From Minisyncoccota bacterium (GTDB taxonomy: Bacteria > Patescibacteriota > Microgenomatia > UBA1400 > UBA12028): DNA of 35,370 bases. A program made the position numbers and the translations under genes. The notes under the pieces are model-generated. The model was not told the DNA's origin and did no database searches. It saw only the letters and a list, made by a program, of their open reading frames with translations. Of the stretch, positions 1 to 7,468 are shown one piece after another; the first letter of the stretch is position 1; every line of letters begins with the position of its first letter. The stretch lies in contig JACRHV010000006.1 of the NCBI GenBank assembly GCA_016211945.1, forward strand, positions 110,723-146,092, given 5' to 3'.

Positions 1-130
1 TTTCTGTTGCACCACCGCTGGTTCCTCCACCACTTGACTCTCCACCACGTCCCTGTGCAAAAGCAGGAGACACCATAAAAGGTGACAATGAAACAAGCAA
101 CGCAAGACATATAGTAATGACGTATTTCAT
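1..130 (-). CDS. Partial secreted protein (N-terminal fragment)
   Basis: The minus strand opens with ATG at 130 and stays open to the window edge, giving 43 codons. The visible residues form a classic signal peptide: MKY, a hydrophobic core, then an SPAFA cleavage motif followed by QGRGG. After it the chain is rich in Gly and Ser. The start lies 2 nt past the stop of the upstream Cys-rich VirB2-like gene, so the two are probably co-transcribed and both exported. Only the signal peptide can be read, so no function is proposed. Secretion is clear; identity is unknown. Confidence 0.7.
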   Translation of the reverse strand, partial: MKYVITICLALLVSLSPFMVSPAFAQGRGGESSGGGTSGGATE

Positions 131-132
131 AG

Positions 133-1227
133 TTAAAATCCCGGTATTTTTAATATATCAATTCCAATACTACGGACAAGAACCATTGAGAAAATGATAA
201 ATAATGCTCCTCCGATAGCATTTGTGATCATTGCTTGCGATTCCTCCATCGCCTTTGGATCACCTTTACTCGTTGCAATTTGAAATGCCGCAGAAAGAAT
301 GATAAGAAGAACAACTCCGCCACTGACACCGATCGCGAGTCGTACAAATGCGATGACAATAGATTCTCTGTCTGTTGGAATGCATCCGATTGCAGTCCAG
401 ATCGCCGCACCATTGTGTTTGTCGTAACACGCCTGACATTCCGCACGTCCCTCACCGGTTTGAATACACAGGTTGAAGACGGCAAGATTTTTGGTTGCAT
501 CTTCGGGTGTAAGACAGCGGGTAGAGCCGTCCTTTGTTTCTGTCGCGGTGCCTTGGCCAGGGCGACAGCCTTTGCCTAAAATATTTTGACAGGCAACTTG
601 ACCACGACCGCCACAATTAGGGTCGAGAGAGCAAGAACCGACAATAGGATGACGTCCTTCCAAAATTCCGTTACATACAGGTGGAGGAAATAAGTTTAAT
701 TTATACCCAAAATTGCAGACAGGAAAACCACCAAAGCATGTGGGTTTTTCATCCGTTTCTTGTCCACTATACAATATTGCTGGGTCATCTTCTGGGTGGA
801 GACACACATAACTACCAATACTATCGACGTATTTCATCGTCAATCCCGTATAAGGACAAAAGAGATTGCTTGGTATTTGTGGAAGTAGAATATTTTTTCT
901 ACAGGCTCCTTGTTTGTATCCACCACATGTTGTTGGAATAGTAGAGGAAGTTTCTGAGAGATCTTCTATTGGAGACAAACAAATATTTATTCCGCGACCA
1001 GCATCATATTTAAATGTAAGAAATCCATTACATTTGAGATTTCCTGGAATATTTTGAGGAAGCAATCTATTTATTGCACAAGGTTGTTGTCCATATTCCC
1101 CGTACCCTACGGGGCAATCAGAAGCAGCGTGTACATATGTTACATTTGTACCAAATAATACAAAAAGGACGAGAAAATCAAAAAGACCACAACCCACAAT
1201 TTTTTTTACCTGTGCTAGAAGAATCAT
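133..1227 (-). CDS. Exported Cys-rich repeat protein with VirB2/TrbC-like C-terminal membrane hairpin
   Basis: 364 residues. An N-terminal hydrophobic segment ending near VHA/AS (about residue 35) looks like a signal peptide. Residues 38-244 hold four tandem four-cysteine modules (C38/50/66/83, C101/109/124/142, C164/171/185/199, C205/213/221/238). Three of them end in a CLxP motif, mostly followed by an acidic ED or DD. A further module has C254/264/267/282. The C-terminus (about 287-355) has two membrane helices separated by a short polar turn with KGDP, the layout of TrbC/VirB2 pilins, and ends in IPGF. It probably belongs to a cell-surface or type IV secretion/pilus-like apparatus; that role is inferred. 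The next gene (1-130) follows after 2 nt. The start fits a -10 box TAAAAT exactly 6 nt upstream. Confidence 0.75.
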   Translation of the reverse strand: MILLAQVKKIVGCGLFDFLVLFVLFGTNVTYVHAASDCPVGYGEYGQQPCAINRLLPQNIPGNLKCNGFLTFKYDAGRGINICLSPIEDLSETSSTIPTTCGGYKQGACRKNILLPQIPSNLFCPYTGLTMKYVDSIGSYVCLHPEDDPAILYSGQETDEKPTCFGGFPVCNFGYKLNLFPPPVCNGILEGRHPIVGSCSLDPNCGGRGQVACQNILGKGCRPGQGTATETKDGSTRCLTPEDATKNLAVFNLCIQTGEGRAECQACYDKHNGAAIWTAIGCIPTDRESIVIAFVRLAIGVSGGVVLLIILSAAFQIATSKGDPKAMEESQAMITNAIGGALFIIFSMVLVRSIGIDILKIPGF

Positions 1228-1233
1228 GTGAAT

Positions 1234-1239
1234 ATTTTA
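1234..1239 (-). promoter_or_regulatory. -10 box, leaderless start of the Cys-rich VirB2-like gene
   Basis: TAAAAT on the minus strand lies 6 nt before ATG at 1227. No convincing -35 is visible. Confidence 0.4.
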
Positions 1240-1292
1240 CATGAAAATAATCATATGCACTACGTCGAGTTTGTTGTATTCTGGATGTACGC

Positions 1293-3029
1293 ATGAGAGT
1301 TCGTGTTTTGTTTTCTGTCGCGCTTCTTTCTTTTCTCTTTTTTATGGGGATTTTTCGCAGTTTCGCCATAGAATGTAGCGGTGAGTGCGCCAGCATCCAA
1401 CAAGAAATCAACAATCTCTCTCGAGACCTCCAGTCCAGCGTCAATGCCACCACAAACCTTGAACAACAGGTGGCGCAACTCGATAAACGAATCAAAGGAA
1501 TTCAAGCAACGATTACGAAGGCAAAACAGCAGGCAGACTATCTTGCGCGTTCCATAGAGGAGAGAGAAACGCGATTGGCAAAACAATATCTCATCCTAAA
1601 ACAACGGGTACGGCAGCAGTATAAAAGAAGTCTTACGTTTTCTCCACTCTACGTATTGTTGTCCTCAACAACGGCCTCAAATTTCACAAAGCAACTTATG
1701 TACTGGCAGAATCTGCAGCAGCAAGATCAACAACTCATTCATGCTGTGGGGGGTGAGATCCTCACATTAGAAAAAGATAAGAAAGACTTGGAAAGTGAAC
1801 AAGCGCGGCTTGCAGGACTGCAAAAGCAACTTGACAGCCAAGTGGCATTTTTCAAAAAAGAAATTGCTGGGGCAAAAAAATATCAACAAGAATTATCCGG
1901 GAAAATTGCGGCGCTTTCTGCCCGTCAGCAAGCTATTTTGTCGGAAAAATCGGGGACATTTCAAACAACAGTAGGAGATGTTCCCCTTGCAGATGACTTT
2001 AATGCCTCGCCTGCATACAATCCAGGCTTCAGTCCTGCGTTTGCAGCATTTTCTTTCGGCGCTCCACACTTTAACGGCCTATCACAATACGGTGCACTGG
2101 GCAGGGCAAAAGAGGGGCAAAGCGCAGAGACAATCCTCAAAGCATATTACGGCGATGTTGAGGTGAAGAAAGATTACGACCGCAACGCGCGCATCTGTGT
2201 TGGGACGAGCAAAAACAACTGTCAAAGTATGGACATGGAAACATACGCAAAACGCATTTACGAGGTTCCAGGAGTTTGGGGTGATCAGGGTGGAATGGAG
2301 GCCTTAAAAGCTCAAGCAGTAGCTGCTCGTTCATATGCCCTTGCGGACATGGCGAGACGTGGGTACATTTGTGCGACGGAGTCTTGTCAGGTGTATAAGT
2401 CATCAAATAAAGGAGGGAAGTGGGAGGAGGCAGTGAACGCAACAGCGGGATGGGTTCTCATAAAAAATGGCAAACCATTATGGGCAAAGTATGCCTCTAC
2501 TGCAGGAGGATATATTGATGCGTACACCGATACCGCATCCTCCGGTCATACAACCCCAAGTTTTTGGGATACAAAGAACGGTCGTGATGGTTGGACGAAT
2601 CAGGCGTTTGAGAAGATTGCGGGAAGTCCGTGGTTCTATAAAGCATGGTATAAAACGCGTGGTGGCGATACTTGTGGCCGCTCACATCCTTGGCTCAATC
2701 AAGAAGAAATGGCCGATATTCTCAATGCATGGCGCGTACTTCAACAAGGCGGCGATACTCGGATTTCGCCGTTGGGCGGATGTTGGGGTGGCAGTCCATA
2801 CTCGATGAATGAACTACGTGATAAAGCAAGCGGTATGGGTGGCGCATTTACCTCGGTCAACTCAGTTTCGATTGAATATAGTAACTCAGGATATACGGCA
2901 AAAGTGAAGTTTAATACAAATCAAGGAGAAGTGAATATTGATGGTCTTGAGTTTAAGAAAGTCTTTAACATTCGCGCACCGGGGAGGATAAGTTTGAAGT
3001 CAGGGTTATTTAATTTAGAGAGGCGTTAG
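1293..3029 (+). CDS. Secreted EnvC-like coiled coil fused to a SpoIID/LytB domain
   Basis: 578 residues. Residues 1-25 are a signal peptide (cleavage near SFA/IE). Residues about 30-215 are Gln/Lys/Glu-rich coiled coil, like the N-terminal region of EnvC and CPR peptidoglycan-hydrolase regulators. From about 255 a SpoIID/LytB domain begins: GLSQYGALGRA (262-272), ILKAYY (281-286), EALKAQAVAARSYAL (336-350). SpoIID-family proteins act on peptidoglycan glycan strands or stimulate amidases, so a role in wall remodelling or division outside the membrane is likely. Six cysteines in the domain could form disulfides. A possible -10 box TATTCT is at 1277-1282, 10 nt before ATG. The stop codon overlaps the stop of the convergent toxin gene by 4 nt. 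Confidence 0.85.
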   Translation: MRVRVLFSVALLSFLFFMGIFRSFAIECSGECASIQQEINNLSRDLQSSVNATTNLEQQVAQLDKRIKGIQATITKAKQQADYLARSIEERETRLAKQYLILKQRVRQQYKRSLTFSPLYVLLSSTTASNFTKQLMYWQNLQQQDQQLIHAVGGEILTLEKDKKDLESEQARLAGLQKQLDSQVAFFKKEIAGAKKYQQELSGKIAALSARQQAILSEKSGTFQTTVGDVPLADDFNASPAYNPGFSPAFAAFSFGAPHFNGLSQYGALGRAKEGQSAETILKAYYGDVEVKKDYDRNARICVGTSKNNCQSMDMETYAKRIYEVPGVWGDQGGMEALKAQAVAARSYALADMARRGYICATESCQVYKSSNKGGKWEEAVNATAGWVLIKNGKPLWAKYASTAGGYIDAYTDTASSGHTTPSFWDTKNGRDGWTNQAFEKIAGSPWFYKAWYKTRGGDTCGRSHPWLNQEEMADILNAWRVLQQGGDTRISPLGGCWGGSPYSMNELRDKASGMGGAFTSVNSVSIEYSNSGYTAKVKFNTNQGEVNIDGLEFKKVFNIRAPGRISLKSGLFNLERR

Positions 3030-3298
3030 GGTATATACACATCTTTATGTGTTCCCATCATATAAAAGTATGCGTCACCGGATGAAGTTATTCGGTAAAT
3101 CATGCGATATGAACGATCGAGCGAAATACTCCATGAGCTGCGGAGATTTCCCGCAAGTTTATGTGTTCTCAATGAATGGTGTTTTGGATTTTTCTCAAAA
3201 AGAATGAGTTGTTTTTCTATTCTCGTATACAGTCTCATGTTTCTTTTTTTTATTTCGCCAATTTTCTTGAGAAGATCCTTATCAAAAAGGATGCGCAT
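3026..3298 (-). CDS. RelE/YafQ-like toxin of type II toxin-antitoxin pair 1
   Basis: 90 residues, the usual size for RelE/ParE-superfamily toxins. The C-terminal half has the typical pattern SLRTHKLAG, WSISLDRSYRMIYRI and GTHKDVY, where the conserved Arg, Tyr and His sit in mRNA-interferase members. Such toxins cut ribosome-bound mRNA when the antitoxin is lost. The antitoxin gene ends 2 nt upstream, so the order is antitoxin then toxin in one transcript. The protein is clearly paralogous to the toxin at 30717-30977 (shared NPxHxSLRxxKLxG, WSISLDRS and GTH). Its stop overlaps the stop of the convergent SpoIID gene. Confidence 0.85.
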   Translation of the reverse strand: MRILFDKDLLKKIGEIKKRNMRLYTRIEKQLILFEKNPKHHSLRTHKLAGNLRSSWSISLDRSYRMIYRITSSGDAYFYMMGTHKDVYIP

Positions 3299-3300
3299 AT

Positions 3301-3558
3301 TTAAATACGATCAAGCACTTTTTTCACAGAAAATCCAGTAACATATTGATTATTTTTTTCTGAAACAAGCGATTTTTGATATTGCTTCTCTGTTTGTGAA
3401 CTTGCTTGAAAGATGGGAATACGCTCTTGTTTCAAATCGCTTACAACAAGATGGCGAATATATTGTGTTGGCTTCATACCAAACATGTGTGCCTTTTGTG
3501 TAAGTAGGGAAAGAAGAAGTGGTGGGATGGCAACTTTAAGCTGGGATGATACTTTCAT
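3301..3558 (-). CDS. Putative ribbon-helix-helix antitoxin of pair 1
   Basis: 85 residues. The N-terminus (MKVSSQLKVAIPPLL, then TQYIRHLVVSDLK) fits a ribbon-helix-helix DNA-binding fold: a beta strand followed by two helices. The C-terminal tail is polar and would wrap the toxin. Assignment rests mainly on position, directly upstream of a RelE-like toxin with 2 nt between them. An AAGGA Shine-Dalgarno lies about 6 nt before ATG. A weak inverted repeat (CCTT-GATA-AAGG) just upstream of the start could be an operator for autoregulation; that is speculative. It shows little resemblance to the antitoxin at 30478-30711. Confidence 0.7.
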   Translation of the reverse strand: MKVSSQLKVAIPPLLLSLLTQKAHMFGMKPTQYIRHLVVSDLKQERIPIFQASSQTEKQYQKSLVSEKNNQYVTGFSVKKVLDRI

Positions 3559-3601
3559 AAAAGTCCTTGATAAAGGTCAAATATAGACTAAAAAAAGGAC
3601 A

Positions 3602-3630
3602 TTGTCAAGACTATATGTACACGATACAAT
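3602..3630 (+). promoter_or_regulatory. Sigma70-type promoter, leaderless start of PH-domain gene
   Basis: -35 TTGTCA (3602-3607), 17-bp spacer, -10 TACAAT (3625-3630), then 6 nt to ATG at 3637. Confidence 0.65.
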
Positions 3631-3636
3631 ACCCTC

Positions 3637-4269
3637 ATGCCTTCGTCCTCTCCATCTCCAAGAAAGCCAGAAGACTATTCGCAAGTGCTTGCCGCAGAAG
3701 AACCGTGTGACAATCATCTCCATGCTTTTATGGCACGTCCGCAAAACATGCGATATGAAGCGCAACAGGATGGTGAACAGATCTTACTTTTTCTTCGCAG
3801 GCATCCCATTACAAACTTGCCTTGGATTCTTCTCGCGATTTTTATGATTTTGGCGCCATTCCTTCTCCTTCCGTTTTTCCCGCCGTTTGCAATACTTCCA
3901 GTCAACTTCAAGCTTGTACTGATGCTTGTGTGGTGGCTTTTTACCTCAGGATTTATCATTGAAAAATTATTGGTTTGGTTTTTTGAGTCGTTCATTATTA
4001 CCGATGAACGAATGATTGATGTGGATTTCTATTCGCTGGTATATAAGCGGGTGAACTACGCACAGCTCGAAAAAATCGAGGACGTTGACACGCAGACAGG
4101 AGGAGTGTTGTTTTCACTCATGGACGTTGGTTCTGTCCTTGTACAAACGGCGGCAGAGATTCCACAGTTTGAGATTTCCGGTATTCCTCATCCATCAAAA
4201 GTCGCAAAACTTCTCAATGAGTTGGTCCAAGAAGAGCAACAGGAAAAAATTGAGGGGAGGGTTCGATGA
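3637..4269 (+). CDS. Membrane protein with bacterial PH-like (YdbT-type) domain
   Basis: 210 residues. After a polar N-terminus, two hydrophobic stretches lie at about 57-80 (ITNLPWILLAIFMILAPF) and 91-115. A cytoplasmic domain follows with IITDERMIDVDFYSLVYKR, then IEDVDTQTGG, VLVQTAAE and a C-terminal helix. This is the pattern of the bPH2/YdbT family of membrane-anchored PH-like domains common in CPR genomes. Function is not known in detail; membrane or envelope homeostasis is usually suggested. It starts a three-gene operon: the stop TGA overlaps the ATG of the next gene (ATGA). A promoter with both boxes ends 6 nt before the ATG, giving a probably leaderless mRNA. Confidence 0.8.
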   Translation: MPSSSPSPRKPEDYSQVLAAEEPCDNHLHAFMARPQNMRYEAQQDGEQILLFLRRHPITNLPWILLAIFMILAPFLLLPFFPPFAILPVNFKLVLMLVWWLFTSGFIIEKLLVWFFESFIITDERMIDVDFYSLVYKRVNYAQLEKIEDVDTQTGGVLFSLMDVGSVLVQTAAEIPQFEISGIPHPSKVAKLLNELVQEEQQEKIEGRVR

Positions 4270-4526
4270 CACAACCTCCGATTATCGGTTTTCTCGATTC
4301 ACTTACACGCCTGCAGTTTTCGCCACAAACACCACTCATTGCGTTAAAGTTTGTGCTACTGCTCATGATGACAATGTACGCGCTTTTTGCGCTGGTGATG
4401 ATTCGGCAGATTGACCTCATGACGAAGACGATAGAAACGCCGTATACCGGCATCATCAAGATGATTGGGTATATTCATATGATCGCCGCGCTCGCAGTAT
4501 GGTTCATTGTCTTCACCGTGTTATAG
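4266..4526 (+). CDS. Small two-TM membrane protein
   Basis: 86 residues. Two predicted membrane helices, about 26-47 (LKFVLLLMMTMYALFALVMI) and 64-85 (the C-terminal IGYIHMIAALAVWFIVF), are joined by a polar loop. It overlaps the upstream PH-domain gene by ATGA, so translation is probably coupled. The gene after it begins 7 nt past its stop. This layout, a short 2-TM protein between a PH-domain protein and a phosphatase-like/propeller protein, suggests the three form one membrane complex, which is inference from context only. I do not assign a named family. Confidence 0.75.
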   Translation: MTQPPIIGFLDSLTRLQFSPQTPLIALKFVLLLMMTMYALFALVMIRQIDLMTKTIETPYTGIIKMIGYIHMIAALAVWFIVFTVL

Positions 4527-4527
4527 T
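4522..4527 (+). promoter_or_regulatory. -10 box before pseudo-PP2C/propeller gene
   Basis: TATAGT ends 6 nt before ATG at 4534 and overlaps the stop of the previous gene; it would be an operon-internal promoter. No good -35 is visible. Confidence 0.35.
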
Positions 4528-4533
4528 GAAAAT

Positions 4534-6387
4534 ATGACGTTTTCCTCAGCTCCGGTTGTAGGGGCGCCGGATAGTCAATACTGGCCACAAGTTTTTCAGT
4601 ACAGTCCTGAAGAGTCTCGTGTTTTTATCGTCGCATTTTGTGTGCAGGATGGCGAAAACACCAGAGAAAAAGGTCGAGTGTTTATCGAAAAATTGCAAAA
4701 ACTCTCCTACAGCAGAATCGAAGACCTTTCAACTGCGCTTCAGCGTACATGCACAGAATTTCATAATTATCTCGAATCTTTTACTGCCGCGTATATTGAT
4801 CACGAACTTCTCTATTTATGGTCAATGGGCAACGGGAAGGTCCATCTTCAGCGCGGACAAAAATATGGATGTGTTGTGGACAGTCAAGAATTTCGGGTTA
4901 TTGGAGGACGGATACATCAGGGGGACGTACTAATTCTTGGTACTAAGGGGTTTTTCACCGCTGTTCCGCACATAAAGATTCATGATGGAGCAACAGCTGA
5001 GGAAATAGCCGATACCGCCGTGATCACACTACAGAAATCAGCCATACAAAGTACAAGTGCAGCGTATGTTTTACAGGTAGTGGGACAGGAAGAGGAGAGG
5101 AGTAAGAAAAAAGATGTCATTGAATCGATCGTGCCGATTCACCAAGAAGTTCCTACCACCCCACCCCTTCCTCCACACAAACAGAAAAAATTGCTTTCAC
5201 GCGACGCCATCATCCTTCTTACAACGAACATTTTTCAGGGGGTGCTGAGACAATCATTTCTTCCGCGCATCTTCGTTCACTCCTTTTCAGAGAAACGGAA
5301 AAAGACAGTGATTGCCCTTAGTGCGGGAATACTCTTTGCTGTTCTCGTCCTTGTTATCGCAATAACTCGATACCAAAACAACCAAAGGAAAGCGATTGAC
5401 CGTGTTGTTACGCCATACCAACAGCGTTTAACTTCTGCACAGGGAAAACAATCAGAGGATATGATCGGTGCGCGACAGGAGACACAACAAGTGGTGAACG
5501 ATTCAACTGCGGAGCTACATCGATTAAAACCAAGGTCCACAGAATACAACGCACTGCGCCGCTTTGTTACAACTGCAGAACAATACTATGCAACAATCTC
5601 TGGCGAGAAAAAACTCGACTCACTCCCGTTATTCTATAATTTCCAACTCGTAAAATCGTCGTTTATCGCAAAAAAATCGGCGACAACCAAAAACACCGCA
5701 GTCTTTCTTGACCCAGAAGGGACGGTTATTCAGATGAATCTTCAAACAAAACAACCAACCGTTCTTGAAGCGGGAAGTGTCACTGCCCTACGGGATATAG
5801 GGTTACGCGGAAATGTGGTTGTTCTTTTTGGTGTAGGGAACAGTGGCATATTAGGTCTGTACGAGAGCGGGAAGTCTCTTGGTATTGAGGTAGATGATCG
5901 TTCCGGTCCCTCATTATTCCGCCTTTTTGGTTTATCGGCGTATGTGTATATGAAGGGCGATGGATCACTCATGAAGTATCCAAGTCAAGGTTCTGGGTAT
6001 GGAGCTGGAAAGAATTGGCTCAAATCTGCGCCAGGGCTTGATCGTAACGACGTCACTTCACTCGTTATTGATGGCAAGGTATGGATAGGCACGGCAAAAG
6101 GCGAGATATTTTCATTTGCGCAGGGGACGAAGTTGTCGTTTTCACCAAAAGGAATGTTGACGCCATTTTCCTCGAGTATTATGCTCTATACAACCCCGGA
6201 TTTACCCAATCTCTATGTCCTTGAGCCGAATGCGCAACGGCTCGTTGTCCTCGATAAAAATGGTGTGTATCAAAAGCAAATTATCAGCAAAGATATCGCA
6301 ACCACCACAGACCTTTTTGTTTCCGATGATGGGAAAACAGCATATCTTCTTGCGGGATCGCTCGTCTATTCGGTGAATCTAGAGTAA
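4534..6387 (+). CDS. Degenerate PP2C-like domain / TM helix / beta-propeller-like protein
   Basis: 617 residues from ATG 4534; an in-frame TTG at 4507 lies inside the previous gene and is less likely. Residues 1-190 resemble the PP2C/SpoIIE fold (LLYLWSMGNGKVHL, GDVLILGTKGF), but the metal-binding Asp-Gly motifs are not recognisable, so catalysis is doubtful. After a basic and Pro-rich linker, one TM helix lies at about 258-279 (IALSAGILFAVLVLVIAI). The outer part has a short coiled segment, then repeated beta-strand blocks (VWIGTAKGEIFSF, LYVLEPNAQRLVVLDKNG, DLFVSDDGKTAYLL) typical of a beta-propeller. A role as a membrane sensor or scaffold is inferred. It is the last gene of the PH-domain operon. 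Confidence 0.75.
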   Translation: MTFSSAPVVGAPDSQYWPQVFQYSPEESRVFIVAFCVQDGENTREKGRVFIEKLQKLSYSRIEDLSTALQRTCTEFHNYLESFTAAYIDHELLYLWSMGNGKVHLQRGQKYGCVVDSQEFRVIGGRIHQGDVLILGTKGFFTAVPHIKIHDGATAEEIADTAVITLQKSAIQSTSAAYVLQVVGQEEERSKKKDVIESIVPIHQEVPTTPPLPPHKQKKLLSRDAIILLTTNIFQGVLRQSFLPRIFVHSFSEKRKKTVIALSAGILFAVLVLVIAITRYQNNQRKAIDRVVTPYQQRLTSAQGKQSEDMIGARQETQQVVNDSTAELHRLKPRSTEYNALRRFVTTAEQYYATISGEKKLDSLPLFYNFQLVKSSFIAKKSATTKNTAVFLDPEGTVIQMNLQTKQPTVLEAGSVTALRDIGLRGNVVVLFGVGNSGILGLYESGKSLGIEVDDRSGPSLFRLFGLSAYVYMKGDGSLMKYPSQGSGYGAGKNWLKSAPGLDRNDVTSLVIDGKVWIGTAKGEIFSFAQGTKLSFSPKGMLTPFSSSIMLYTTPDLPNLYVLEPNAQRLVVLDKNGVYQKQIISKDIATTTDLFVSDDGKTAYLLAGSLVYSVNLE

Positions 6388-6390
6388 AAT
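6385..6390 (+). promoter_or_regulatory. -10 box, leaderless start of smpB
   Basis: TAAAAT overlaps the stop of the previous gene and ends 6 nt before the smpB ATG at 6397. Confidence 0.4.
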
Positions 6391-6396
6391 TGCCCC

Positions 6397-6900
6397 ATGA
6401 ACCTTCTCATAGAGAATCGAAAAGCCCATATGGAGTACACGATGGTGGAAACATTTGAGGCGGGGATTCGGTTGACCGGCAGTGAGGTGAAGATGCTTCG
6501 ATTAAAACGCGGCAGTCTTGTTGGTGCGCATGTGCGTGTACTCAACGGCGAGGCGGTGTTATTAAATGCGCAGATTTTGCCGTACCCGTTTTCACGCAAT
6601 GATGATTACGATCCAAAATCAACGCGAAAATTGTTGTTGCACAAACGCGAGATTTTGAAGTTACAGCAGGCGCAGGAGACAAAGGGGTTGGCGCTTATTC
6701 CGCTGAGTATTGGAGTGGCACATAATTTTATCAAGGTGCGCGTTGCAATTGCTCGAGGAAAAAAGGTGTATGAACGGAGGGAAGAGTTGAAGAAGAGGGA
6801 TTTGCAGAGGGAGAGTGAACGGGAGCTGAAGAGGAAGGAGAAAAAGGTGTATAATAACCCGAAAGTAAGAGAAAAAGGAGGAATATGCCATATGAAGTAG
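6397..6900 (+). CDS. smpB: SsrA-binding protein SmpB
   Basis: 167 residues, slightly longer than the usual 150-160. SmpB binds the tRNA-like end of tmRNA and brings it to stalled ribosomes (trans-translation). Diagnostic stretches are LLIENRKAHMEYT, FEAGIRLTGSEVKMLR, GSLVGAHV and NAQILPYPF. The C-terminal tail is very basic (KKVYERREELKKRDLQRE), as needed to enter the empty mRNA channel. The gene lies about 570 nt before the tmRNA gene, with two small paralogous genes between. Its last 16 nt overlap the first of these, and that gene's Shine-Dalgarno lies inside smpB. The start has a TAAAAT box 6 nt upstream and no Shine-Dalgarno, suggesting a leaderless mRNA. Confidence 0.95.
   Translation: MNLLIENRKAHMEYTMVETFEAGIRLTGSEVKMLRLKRGSLVGAHVRVLNGEAVLLNAQILPYPFSRNDDYDPKSTRKLLLHKREILKLQQAQETKGLALIPLSIGVAHNFIKVRVAIARGKKVYERREELKKRDLQRESERELKRKEKKVYNNPKVREKGGICHMK
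6875..6881 (+). promoter_or_regulatory. Strong Shine-Dalgarno inside smpB
   Basis: AAGGAGG within the smpB reading frame, 3 nt before the ATG at 6885. It shows that the short gene at 6885 is translated on its own, and suggests coupling with smpB. Confidence 0.7.
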
Positions 6901-7121
6901 AAGGCTATATAGTAGTGGCAAAGCGTAATGATGGAAGAGGTGGTGATGTTCTTGGAAATAGGGGAACGAGTGAAAATTACCCCGCTATGAGTAGAGCATT
7001 AGCTGAAAAATTTGCTGCAGAACAACCTCAAATGGATGGCGTTGAATATACGCTTCAATTAATAAATGCGAGATTTGTAGAGCAGCTTACAGGAGTAGTT
7101 GTTGATAATAATCTTGGATAA
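6885..7121 (+). CDS. Small protein A of a tandem paralogue pair between smpB and ssrA
   Basis: 78 residues, cytoplasmic, family not recognised. It overlaps the 3' end of smpB by 16 nt and has a near-perfect Shine-Dalgarno. It is a diverged paralogue of the next gene: both begin with a V/I-EGY-I/V hydrophobic strand, carry a central helix (ALAEKFAAEQ versus ETAKAHIESI), then a beta stretch (YTLQLINARFVEQL versus CHLQVIQEARYVGL) and end in GxVxDN. The predicted fold is a small alpha/beta domain. The position suggests some link to trans-translation, but the sequence alone gives no function. Confidence 0.75.
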   Translation: MPYEVEGYIVVAKRNDGRGGDVLGNRGTSENYPAMSRALAEKFAAEQPQMDGVEYTLQLINARFVEQLTGVVVDNNLG

Positions 7122-7146
7122 AAGATTGAGAGTAGCTCATCAATAG

Positions 7147-7155
7147 AGGAAGGAG
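7147..7155 (+). promoter_or_regulatory. Shine-Dalgarno of small protein B
   Basis: AGGAAGGAG ends 4 nt before ATG 7160 and fixes this start. Confidence 0.65.
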
Positions 7156-7159
7156 AAAT

Positions 7160-7420
7160 ATGGGAACTGCGACACAAAGAATAGAAGGATATGTGATTAT
7201 CACAGAATACCAGGGAAAAAGTGGATCTGTTGGATATGAAGGAGAAGAACAATTTAGTCCTGCATTCAGCGAGGAAACAGCAAAAGCACATATAGAATCA
7301 ATAGCAATAGTACCGGGATTTACGTGCCACCTTCAAGTTATTCAAGAGGCGCGGTATGTAGGGCTTGCCTCGGGGCAAGTTATAGATAATGGTCCTAAAA
7401 AACCTCATAGCTCTAGTTAA
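7160..7420 (+). CDS. Small protein B of a tandem paralogue pair between smpB and ssrA
   Basis: 86 residues, with the same layout as small protein A 38 nt upstream: RIEGYVIITEY at the N-terminus, an Ala/Glu-rich helix (EETAKAHIESI), the strand HLQVIQEARYV and a closing GQVIDN. A short Pro/Lys/Ser tail follows. The two genes look like an old tandem duplication with low identity but matched spacing. Downstream there are only 48 nt before the tmRNA gene, containing that gene's own promoter. No known domain is recognised; function unknown. Confidence 0.75.
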   Translation: MGTATQRIEGYVIITEYQGKSGSVGYEGEEQFSPAFSEETAKAHIESIAIVPGFTCHLQVIQEARYVGLASGQVIDNGPKKPHSSS

Positions 7421-7447
7421 TCTGGACGTGCACAACTCATCTTTTTC

Positions 7448-7456
7448 TGCTATAAT
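7448..7456 (+). promoter_or_regulatory. Extended -10 promoter of the tmRNA gene
   Basis: TGCTATAAT is an extended -10 (TG-n-TATAAT), 12 nt before the mature tmRNA 5' end. The -35 region is weak, as is common with extended -10 promoters. Confidence 0.7.
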
Positions 7457-7468
7457 ACCTCAAGTTAC

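Noticed and set aside
3563-3574. CCTTGATAAAGG as an operator of toxin-antitoxin pair 1
   Set aside because: Only 4-bp arms with a 4-nt loop; too weak to list as a feature.
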